Source: Bacillota bacterium (GTDB lineage Bacteria > Bacillota > Bacilli > Bacillales_B > DSM-18226). From it: DNA of 6,708 nt. Positions 1 to 5,012 of the stretch are shown one piece after another. A program made the position numbers and the translations under genes. The notes beneath the pieces were generated by a model that was not told the DNA's origin, did no database searches, and saw nothing but the letters and a program-made list of their open reading frames with translations. The stretch spans positions 1 through 6,708 of the forward strand of contig JAUZQA010000238.1 of the NCBI GenBank assembly GCA_030705665.1, in the 5' to 3' direction. Every line of letters starts with the position of its first letter. Position 1 is the first letter of the stretch.

Positions 1-1
1 A

Positions 2-325
2 GTTGTCCCATATTTAAAAGAAAAACTAGCATCGTTTGATTTAAAGCAATACGGCACGATTGTTCTTGGATGTACCCATTTCCCATATTTTGAAAATAGT
101 ATTAAGAAAATATTTCCTGAAGAAGTGGATATTATTTCTGGAAGTATTGGAACTGCAAAGAATTTAAAACGAATTCTTGAAACCAGGAATCAAATTAACG
201 AGGGAACAGGGGATATTTTATTTTTCCAATCTGGTATTAAGGTTGAGGATAAAAATTTATTGTCCACTTATAAAAACTTACTGGTAAAATTAGATGAATT
301 TCAGCTTTTGTCACCCAAACTTTGA
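2..325 (+). CDS. murI: Glutamate racemase, C-terminal part (5' end outside window)
   Basis: Frame open from the left edge gives 107 residues ending in TGA. Residues 18-28 of the fragment (GTIVLGCTHFP) are the conserved second catalytic motif of the glutamate racemase family: Cys24 and His26 correspond to the second catalytic cysteine and its histidine. The segment IISGSIGTAKNLKRIL (45-60) matches the following substrate-site and helix region, and FFQSG near residue 80 fits the usual C-terminal strand. The enzyme interconverts L- and D-glutamate in the cytoplasm to supply D-Glu for peptidoglycan. A full family member is about 265 residues, so roughly the first 155 are missing only because of the window edge. 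No link to the microcompartment genes further right is apparent. Aspartate/glutamate racemase relatives with another substrate are the main alternative, but the GCTHFP context favours MurI. Confidence 0.85.
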   Translation, partial: VVPYLKEKLASFDLKQYGTIVLGCTHFPYFENSIKKIFPEEVDIISGSIGTAKNLKRILETRNQINEGTGDILFFQSGIKVEDKNLLSTYKNLLVKLDEFQLLSPKL

Positions 326-443
326 AAGATAGTGTTTCAACAACCTGTGCTAATATCAATCTAGCAAAATTTTTATGATAGTTTTTTAAAAAGTTTGTGA
401 GATATGGCACTAGTTCACAGTTATATAAGCGTTTCATGTACTT

Positions 444-487
444 GGAGGTTTGTGTATGTATTATACATGGAACCTCCTTATTTGTTT
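444..487 (+). terminator. Hairpin terminator candidate downstream of murI
   Basis: GGAGGTT (444-450) pairs perfectly with AACCTCC (471-477). A small internal loop separates this from an inner 5-bp stem, TGTAT (453-457) with ATACA (463-467), closed by a 5-nt loop. The 3' side runs into TTATTTGTTT, an imperfect U-rich tail, so it is a plausible but not classic intrinsic terminator for the murI transcript about 120 nt upstream. Unusually, each arm carries a Shine-Dalgarno-like GGAGGT in one orientation. Confidence 0.5.
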
Positions 488-522
488 CTGCGAATGAAAA
501 GAAACCCTTTTAAAAATAGTAA

Positions 523-657
523 CACATTCTATTCATTGAACTAAAAATACTTATTAATAATGCTGAAGAGAAAGTAAAGGGAGCAGCAAAATACGTTACA
601 AAATCAGTTGAAGACAATGGAATCTATTATGGTCTTCAAATGGTTGGTTTAATATAA
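523..657 (+). pseudogene. Possible 3' remnant of a decayed gene
   Basis: Between TAA at 520-522 and TAA at 655-657 lies one open frame of 44 codons with no ATG, GTG or TTG start and no upstream ribosome site. Its second half reads like real protein (AEEKVKGAAKYVTKS, then GIYYGLQMVGLI at the C-terminus), with amphipathic-helix periodicity followed by a hydrophobic end. I do not recognise the family. It could be the tail of a gene whose front has been lost, or chance openness in AT-rich DNA. A protein-level search of this translation would decide. Confidence 0.25.
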
Positions 658-723
658 GTGAGATAGGGTGTTGTTCTCTCTAAAGGCAGAATGGCATCGC
701 TTAACCAATGGAGTGATAAATAG

Positions 724-1104
724 ATGAAAATTGAACATATAGCTATTTGGGTAAATGATTTGGAAGTCATGAAAGAGTTTTATGAAACGTATTTTAATGG
801 TAAAGCAAACAATAAGTATCAAAATGCAGAAAAGAAGTTTGAATCCTATTTTCTCACTTTTGATTCAGGGGCACGATTAGAGATTATGCGTAAATTTGGT
901 GTTGATAAACAGAAACAGGATGATATGATAGGCTGGGCTCATATCGCAATTTCTTTAGGAAGTAGGGAGTCCGTTAATGAAATGACATTAAGATTAAAGA
1001 ATGATGGTTACCGTCATATTAGCGGTCCGCGTGTCACCGGGGATGGGTATTATGAAAGTGTTATAGAGGACCCGGAAGGAAATCTTATTGAGTTGACTGT
1101 TTAA
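724..1104 (+). CDS. VOC-superfamily (glyoxalase/bleomycin-resistance fold) protein
   Basis: A 126-residue protein, the usual size for a single-chain VOC protein made of two beta-alpha-beta-beta-beta modules. Module 1 starts with [12 protein letters not shown] (3-14) and FYETYFN; module 2 starts with GWAHIAISL (70-78) and ends [11 protein letters not shown] (116-126). The four positions that bind the divalent metal in this superfamily are present: His5, Glu53 (RLEIM), His73 and Glu123. It is therefore probably a metal-dependent lyase, isomerase or dioxygenase-like enzyme, or a thiol-transfer resistance protein; the substrate cannot be read from sequence. The ATG has a GGAG site at 710-713 with a 10-nt gap. 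It stands alone, with its own terminator behind it, and has no obvious role in the microcompartment locus. Confidence 0.85.
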   Translation: MKIEHIAIWVNDLEVMKEFYETYFNGKANNKYQNAEKKFESYFLTFDSGARLEIMRKFGVDKQKQDDMIGWAHIAISLGSRESVNEMTLRLKNDGYRHISGPRVTGDGYYESVIEDPEGNLIELTV

Positions 1105-1119
1105 TCCAATAAGAATAGA

Positions 1120-1154
1120 AAGGAAGAAGGCGTAATAAGCCATCTTCCTTTTTT
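1120..1154 (+). terminator. Intrinsic terminator of the VOC gene
   Basis: AAGGAAGAAGGC (1120-1131) pairs with GCCATCTTCCTT (1139-1150) across a 7-nt loop with a single A-A mismatch, and the stem runs into six T residues (1149-1154). It begins 15 nt after the VOC stop codon. Read from the other strand it lacks a good T tract, so it serves mainly the plus strand. Confidence 0.85.
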
Positions 1155-1155
1155 G

Positions 1156-1195
1156 ATCATAACAAGTTAAATCAATTTCTTGTCTTGTTTATGAT
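1156..1195. repeat. Inverted repeat between convergent genes
   Basis: ATCATAACAAG (1156-1166) is complementary to CTTGTTTATGAT (1184-1195) apart from one bulged base, with a 17-nt loop. It lies 9 nt past the stop codon of the minus-strand response regulator and could slow or stabilise the 3' end of that transcript. No U-run follows in either direction, so I do not call it a terminator with confidence. Confidence 0.4.
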
Positions 1196-1203
1196 GTCAG
1201 GCA

Positions 1204-1971
1204 CTATTTTTCGTTGTTTACTGAATGTGCATACTTTCGGTAGGCTTGTGGTGTCATATTCATTTTTGTGCAAAATACTCTATTAAAATAGGAGGGATCC
1301 GAGAAGCCGCATTCGTAAGAAATCCGATAGGCTTGATAATTCGTTGTTTCCAATAGCTTGCAGGCATATTGCATTCTTAGCTGATTGATATAATCAGTAA
1401 AGGCAACGCCCATTTCCTTTTTAAAGATATGGCTGTAATATTTGGGATTAACAAAAACCTTGGATGCTACCGTTTCCAGAGTTAATTTTTCTCGAAAATG
1501 CTCAGTGATATATTTGATGGATTCCTCGATAAAATATTGTCGCTCATCCTTTATTTCCACCCTTGTTTCCTTAGGTTTTTCCACAATAGGCACATCTGTT
1601 TCTGCTTTTTTTAGCATTTTGCTGAAGACTTCTTTGAAATCATTAGGTTTGATTGGCTTTAAGAGATACTCGAAAACTTGAAGACTGATCGCTTTTTGGG
1701 CATATGAAAATTCAGAGTAAGCAGATAAAATCGTGATAGTGGAATGAGGCGAAAATTTTCTGATTTCCTGAATGGCGGACAAGCCATCCATTTCAGGAAT
1801 CATCACATCCATGAAGATAATATTTGGATGGTATTTTTTTGCTAGTTCCACTGCTTGTACCCCGTTATCGCAGGTTAACAGTATATCCTCCTGATGGAGT
1901 TCGTCCTGGACAACTAATGTTAGAAACTCCCGTTCAAGTATTTCATCCTCAACAATTAAGACGCTTTTCAT
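1204..1971 (-). CDS. AraC-family two-component response regulator
   Basis: A 255-residue cytoplasmic regulator. Residues 1-120 form a receiver domain: acidic pair Glu8-Asp9, phospho-acceptor Asp55 in MDVMIPEMDG, Ser83 (LSAYS) and Lys105 (LLKP). A charged linker (about 121-145) leads to an AraC-type double helix-turn-helix (about 150-248) with LTLETVASKVFVNPKYYSHI in the first unit and GFSDPSYFNRVF (222-233) plus TPQAYR (240-245) in the second. Phosphorylation by the kinase just upstream should promote DNA binding, most simply at the catabolic promoter to the right. Start choice: a longer frame begins with TTG at 1986 inside the kinase gene, but the ATG at 1971-1969 has GAGGTG (1982-1977) 5 nt upstream and begins MKSVLIVEDE, the normal receiver N-terminus. 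The gene then starts one base after the kinase stop codon, indicating translational coupling. Confidence 0.92.
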   Translation of the reverse strand: MKSVLIVEDEILEREFLTLVVQDELHQEDILLTCDNGVQAVELAKKYHPNIIFMDVMIPEMDGLSAIQEIRKFSPHSTITILSAYSEFSYAQKAISLQVFEYLLKPIKPNDFKEVFSKMLKKAETDVPIVEKPKETRVEIKDERQYFIEESIKYITEHFREKLTLETVASKVFVNPKYYSHIFKKEMGVAFTDYINQLRMQYACKLLETTNYQAYRISYECGFSDPSYFNRVFCTKMNMTPQAYRKYAHSVNNEK

Positions 1972-1972
1972 C

Positions 1973-3166
1973 CTAGCACCTCGCAATAGGCTGGTTAGGG
2001 ATCGTGATTGTCACCGTACTGCCGCTGTAGTCTGACTTAACAATTTCCAAGCCAAAGCTTTCACCGTAATATTGTTTTAAACGTTTGTCTGTACTTCGAA
2101 ATCCCAGACCGGATTCATTTTCTGAGCATTTTATTTTCTTCAGAACATCCTTTGGAAAACCATTCCCATTATCTGCAATTGAAATGATGACCACATTTTC
2201 AACCTCTACTGCGCTTATATTGATGCTGCCCCCATCTCGTTTTGGAGTGACAGCGTGAATAAGAGCATTTTCAACGATGGGCTGAATGACCATATTGGGG
2301 ATTCTGTATGATTTAATCTTCTCAGAAACGTCGATATTGTATTCCAACCGATTTTTAAACCGGGCTTTTTGTATGTATAAATATTTTTCAATGTTGTCTA
2401 TTTCAGAACCAATGGTATGCAGCTGGTCATTTTGTTTTAAATTATACCGAAGCAGATCGGAAAGGCAGTAAATAAGTTCTTCGGTTTTATGGGAATGTTC
2501 AAAATAGGCAATCCGTGCGATACAGTTTAAGGTATTAAACAAAAAATGCGGATTGACGACAAGCGACATGTTCTTTGCTTCAAGGTCAATAATTTTTTTC
2601 TCGAGTATTTCCATTTCAATAGAGAGCCTCGCGACATCCGAGTTTATATTACTTGCATTTTCGGACAAATCAATCGAAATATTTTTGGCAATATGATTAC
2701 ATAATTGTTCGTGAATCTTCATTTTATTGGCTTCTACGGTTTTGAGTGATGCGATAGACTTAGCAATAAATTCCAAGTCGCCATTATTGTTATTTTGAAG
2801 TTCTTGAACATTAATCATGTATTTTTGGTACTCAGAATCCTGCGAATATACCCTCATGCCAGCAATATATCCCAAGGTTTCATCGTGCATTTTAACCGGC
2901 AAAAAGATATTTTCCAGACCGTATTGGCAAATAAAGTTTCCCTCCTCAGCAGTCTCAAACCGCTTTCTGTAGTCGAGGCAAACCCTGTTGCTGCTTTTTT
3001 GGCATATATGTGAGCAAAAATCGGGGGACGGAATTAACTCCAATAAAATATAACCATCCTTGTCTACTAAAAATAAAGAGATTTCTGAAAGTGAAAGGAT
3101 TCCGCTGTAACGAGCATAAATATTAGAAGCAATTAATTTATGAAGTGGGTTTTCAGTTTTTTTCAT
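1973..3166 (-). CDS. Cytosolic PocR-domain sensor histidine kinase (LytS/YesM type)
   Basis: A 397-residue protein with no membrane segment, so it senses inside the cell. Residues about 8-108 match the PocR ligand-binding domain, a sensor known from 1,2-propanediol (Pdu/Cob) regulators: DFCSHIC, VCLDY, ICQYGL and the GYIAGM end, with Cys51, Cys55, Cys63 and Cys80. A helical, probably coiled-coil linker (about 170-203) leads to the phosphorylation box NPHFLFNTLN with His207. The ATPase part shows the N box PIVENALIHAV (Asn300), G1 box DNGNGFP (from Asp332) and G2 box GLGF (353-356). It is transcribed with the AraC-type regulator, its likely partner. Start: the longest frame opens with TTG at 3193, and ATGs lie at 3175 and 3166. 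AGAAGG (3184-3179) is 3 nt from the first ATG and 12 nt from the second, so the start is uncertain by a few codons. Confidence 0.9.
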   Translation of the reverse strand: MKKTENPLHKLIASNIYARYSGILSLSEISLFLVDKDGYILLELIPSPDFCSHICQKSSNRVCLDYRKRFETAEEGNFICQYGLENIFLPVKMHDETLGYIAGMRVYSQDSEYQKYMINVQELQNNNNGDLEFIAKSIASLKTVEANKMKIHEQLCNHIAKNISIDLSENASNINSDVARLSIEMEILEKKIIDLEAKNMSLVVNPHFLFNTLNCIARIAYFEHSHKTEELIYCLSDLLRYNLKQNDQLHTIGSEIDNIEKYLYIQKARFKNRLEYNIDVSEKIKSYRIPNMVIQPIVENALIHAVTPKRDGGSINISAVEVENVVIISIADNGNGFPKDVLKKIKCSENESGLGFRSTDKRLKQYYGESFGLEIVKSDYSGSTVTITIPNQPIARC

Positions 3167-3260
3167 CCTTATCATGCACCTTCTACCATGCAAATCATGT
3201 TATGAAAAACGGTTATTAGCATTCGGAAAGCTTATAATTTGTGAAGGCTTTCTTCATCCT

Positions 3261-3288
3261 ATTTTAATATATTATAAGAAAAAGTAAA
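3261..3288 (-). promoter_or_regulatory. Candidate sigma-A promoter of the two-component operon
   Basis: On the minus strand TTTACT (3288-3283) and TAAAAT (3266-3261) lie 16 bp apart and point toward the sensor kinase gene, whose start is about 95 nt downstream. Both hexamers differ from consensus and the region is very AT-rich, so alternatives such as the nearby TATAAT-like run are possible. Confidence 0.35.
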
Positions 3289-3357
3289 TCTGTTTATGGT
3301 CCTTGTCATGAAAGTGAAAAAATTAGAATGTGTCTATGCTATAGAAAAGGAAGCTAA

Positions 3358-3582
3358 ATTGCAGATAGTTTATTAGGTTATAGTATTTCTCACTCTTCAC
3401 AGATTGTACATTATCTTTTTTTATTGAAGAATGGTTACAAGAATCTATCAGAATATTGACACTGGGAATTATATGGGAATATACTGCAATAGAAATCTAT
3501 AAATGATTTTTACAAACAGAAGTTTAATTTGTTAGAAGACGCATTGCTTAGAGGTTTTATTATTGCTAAAATTAATTATTAA
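3358..3582 (+). pseudogene. Possible decayed gene with in-frame stops
   Basis: One frame reads as three protein-like blocks: ADSLLGYSISHSSQ and VHYLFLLKNGYKNLSEY up to TGA at 3457-3459, a short block to TAG at 3490-3492, then FYKQKFNLLEDALLRGFIIA before TAA at 3580-3582. The first and last blocks have helix-like composition. A short ATG frame at 3296 (26 codons) overlaps its front in another phase, as would follow a frameshift. No family is recognised, and AT-rich DNA can produce such stretches by chance. Confidence 0.22.
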
Positions 3583-3650
3583 CTCATGTGATTGACTTGC
3601 AATCGGAACCTTAGATCAATAGATTTTATTGTGCATTGGTGGAATTTATC

Positions 3651-4565
3651 ATGAAAATGGAAGAAATAGTACAACAAAAATTGCGTCAGTTCTTCATGGA
3701 TGACAGCATCCTATTTGACAAATCCCGCTTTGCCGGGGGACTTACCAATTACAACTACATAATGGACATTAAGGGAACTGAGTATGTTATTCGAATGCCT
3801 GGTGGCATGACTAATCAGATGATTGACCGAAGAATTGAAAAAGCTAACAATCATATTGCTTCAGAACTCGGTGTAAATTCGGAATCTATATACTTTGATG
3901 AAGTAAGCGGCATAAAAATCAGCCTTTACATTCAAAACAGCAAAAACATTGCTCTAGCTGATCCAAGTAATCCCGAAAATATAAAAACAGTTTCCAGGAT
4001 GATGAAGCAAATTCACAACAGCCCAAATTATTTTCCAAACATCTTTGTTTGGCAGGATGAGCTGAATAAATATGAGCGGATTGTGAAAGAACTGAAGGGC
4101 GATTTTTTCTATGATTATGCTGAACTAAAAGAAAAGTTGCTCCATTTTGTGGATCAAAATATTAAACATACGTATTCTTTGCCTTGTCATAACGATACTG
4201 TCCCTGAAAATTTTATTATCAGTGACACTGGTAGAGCGTATCTTATAGATTGGGAATACTCTGGAATGAATGACCCAAGCTGGGATGTAGCTGCTTATAT
4301 TCTTGAATCAAAATTAACAGAAGAATCAGTTGAACAGCTTATTTTGGATTATTATGGCCAACCGCCTTTGCCTGAAGAGATTGTAAAAATTAAAGGTTAT
4401 ATACTTGTACAGGATTTGCTGTGGACCGTATGGGCATTGATCAGGCATTACAATGGCGAAGATTTTCTTGACTATTGTAATCTCAGATACGAACGTTTCC
4501 GAAAAAATATCAAGGAAATTACTGTTTCCCCAAATTTTCCGATCTCGGAAATGGTGAAAAATTAG
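3651..4565 (+). CDS. LicA-like choline/ethanolamine-kinase-family phosphotransferase
   Basis: A 304-residue soluble protein of the protein-kinase-like APH/choline-kinase fold. The N-lobe shows the nucleotide loop GGLTNYNY (29-36) and YVIRMPGG, where Arg48 sits near the usual ATP-lysine position, as is common in LicA-type enzymes (IPG motif). The C-lobe has the catalytic loop HNDTVPENF with Asp182 and Asn187, and the metal motif LIDWEYSGMNDPSWDVAAY with Asp200; this wording is characteristic of choline/ethanolamine kinases rather than antibiotic kinases. It probably phosphorylates choline or a similar amino-alcohol with ATP. A longer frame starts with TTG at 3636, but the ATG at 3651 has GGTGGA (3638-3643) 7 nt upstream and is preferred. 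A strong terminator follows, so it is separate from the transporter operon. The exact substrate is inference; an aminoglycoside substrate is unlikely but not excluded. Confidence 0.85.
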   Translation: MKMEEIVQQKLRQFFMDDSILFDKSRFAGGLTNYNYIMDIKGTEYVIRMPGGMTNQMIDRRIEKANNHIASELGVNSESIYFDEVSGIKISLYIQNSKNIALADPSNPENIKTVSRMMKQIHNSPNYFPNIFVWQDELNKYERIVKELKGDFFYDYAELKEKLLHFVDQNIKHTYSLPCHNDTVPENFIISDTGRAYLIDWEYSGMNDPSWDVAAYILESKLTEESVEQLILDYYGQPPLPEEIVKIKGYILVQDLLWTVWALIRHYNGEDFLDYCNLRYERFRKNIKEITVSPNFPISEMVKN

Positions 4566-4570
4566 CTAAC

Positions 4571-4605
4571 AAAAGAACCATATGGACGGTTCTTTTTTTT
4601 TTTTT
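4571..4605 (+). terminator. Intrinsic terminator of the phosphotransferase gene
   Basis: AAGAACC (4573-4579) pairs with GGTTCTT (4588-4594) across an 8-nt loop and runs into 13 consecutive T residues (4593-4605), followed by more T-rich sequence. It starts 6 nt after the stop codon. This separates the gene from the downstream shell operon. Confidence 0.9.
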
Positions 4606-4756
4606 CTTTTTTCGTTTGGTTTGATGTCAATATATTTCAAAAATACCATTTTTCTATACATTTGCTTTCAATAAAAGCAAAAACCCCGTCAGTCCTTTTT
4701 TACACTATCTCCACTATTGCTTTGATAGAACATTATCTGAAGACGATTGCAAAAAG

Positions 4757-4804
4757 TGTAACGATATTACAATAATCTGTAAAAAACTAAAGGATATTTT
4801 ACAG
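4757..4804. promoter_or_regulatory. Clustered TGTAA/TTACA half-sites, candidate operator
   Basis: Two nested dyads lie side by side: TGTAA (4757-4761) N5 TTACA (4767-4771), and CTGTAAAA (4777-4784) N12 TTTTACAG (4797-4804), both perfect. The two TGTAA boxes start exactly 21 bp apart, two helical turns, the spacing typical of direct repeats bound by AraC-type regulators. Binding by the response regulator encoded to the left is inference. The second dyad could also act as an RNA hairpin if transcribed. Confidence 0.45.
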
Positions 4805-4838
4805 TAATTTAATCCGCTATCTGCCATTTAAAACGCTT

Positions 4839-4892
4839 AGATTCAGTTATGATTTATATGGGCAAAAGCCGTAAAGCAAAATCATTGAATCT
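4839..4892 (+). promoter_or_regulatory. 54-nt imperfect hairpin, possible leader RNA or operator
   Basis: AGATTCA (4839-4845) pairs with TGAATCT (4886-4892). After a 3-nt one-sided bulge, ATGATTT (4849-4855) pairs with AAATCAT (4879-4885). Inside an internal loop sits GGC-AAAA-GCC (4861-4870). That gives 14 perfect outer pairs plus a small tip. It does not match a riboswitch consensus that I know and is not followed by a T tract. If transcription starts near 4990 it is DNA-level only; if further upstream it is a leader RNA element. Confidence 0.35.
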
Positions 4893-4923
4893 GATGTATT
4901 ACCAGGTAAAGATAAATTTTTCA

Positions 4924-4983
4924 TGTAAATGAAATCGCTTACAGATAAGAAAGAAGTGATATTAATTTATCTTTATTGATAAT
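4924..4983 (+). promoter_or_regulatory. Candidate activator-dependent promoter of the transporter-shell operon
   Basis: TGTAA (4924-4928) N10 TTACA (4939-4943) repeats the half-sites found further upstream. It ends about 12 bp before where a -35 box would lie for the -10-like GATAAT at 4978-4983. The sequence at that -35 position (4955-4960, AGTGAT) is far from consensus, as expected for a promoter needing an activator bound next to it. The assignment is tentative because the region is AT-rich. Confidence 0.35.
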
Positions 4984-5012
4984 ATATTAAAAAAATTTAA
5001 AAGGAAGGAAGT

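Larger units (their letters stand above)
326..723. other. Non-coding stretch between murI and the VOC gene
   Basis: About 400 AT-rich bases without a convincing intact gene. It holds a hairpin terminator candidate (444-487), a stop-delimited open stretch lacking a normal start (523-657) that may be the end of a dead gene, and a GGAG Shine-Dalgarno site at 710-713 that serves the gene starting at 724. No convincing promoter for the VOC gene was found. Confidence 0.6.
3194..3650. other. Divergent intergenic region, TCS operon / kinase gene
   Basis: About 450 AT-rich bases between two divergent transcription units. It includes a possible minus-strand promoter (3261-3288), a hairpin in the kinase leader (GGAAAGCTT 3225-3233 with AAGGCTTTC 3244-3252), a stop-riddled frame that may be a dead gene (3358-3582), and a good -35 element TTGACT (3592-3597) facing the phosphotransferase gene but without a matching -10 at normal spacing. 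TGTAA/TTACA half-sites occur only twice here, about the chance rate. Confidence 0.55.
4606..5012. other. Long structured leader/promoter region of the transporter-shell operon
   Basis: About 400 bp without a gene. In order it holds an 8-bp perfect hairpin (TTTGCTTT 4661-4668 with AAAGCAAA 4674-4681), a TTACA site (4700), the half-site cluster 4757-4804, a 54-nt imperfect hairpin (4839-4892), the TGTAA-N10-TTACA site (4924-4943), a candidate -10 (4978-4983), and the ribosome site AAGGAAGG (5001-5008). The density of symmetrical elements suggests elaborate control of the operon. Confidence 0.6.

Noticed and set aside
237..437. Minus-strand 66-residue open frame overlapping the murI end
   Set aside because: Its composition looks somewhat protein-like, but about half overlaps murI on the opposite strand, it has no adjacent ribosome site, and I recognise no family.
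681..712. T-box-like look of the leader before the VOC gene
   Set aside because: The conserved T-box sequence and the antiterminator/terminator pair are missing, and the gene is not an amino-acid-related gene.
1442..1681. Plus-strand frame inside the response regulator gene
   Set aside because: It lies antisense within a clearly conserved receiver/HTH gene, so it is a shadow.
2286..3013. Plus-strand frames inside the sensor kinase gene (2286-2471 and 2795-3013)
   Set aside because: Antisense shadows of a gene with clear kinase and PocR motifs; no family features or ribosome sites of their own.
3592..3625. Full sigma-A promoter for the phosphotransferase gene starting at TTGACT
   Set aside because: The -35 is good, but no acceptable -10 lies 16-18 bp downstream; TAGATT is 22 bp away, so it is mentioned only in the region note.
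4860..4880. GGGCAAAAGCC followed by GTAAAGC, superficially like parts of a cyclic-di-GMP-I riboswitch
   Set aside because: The required helices and the conserved GCAAA...ACGCAAAGCC framework are absent.
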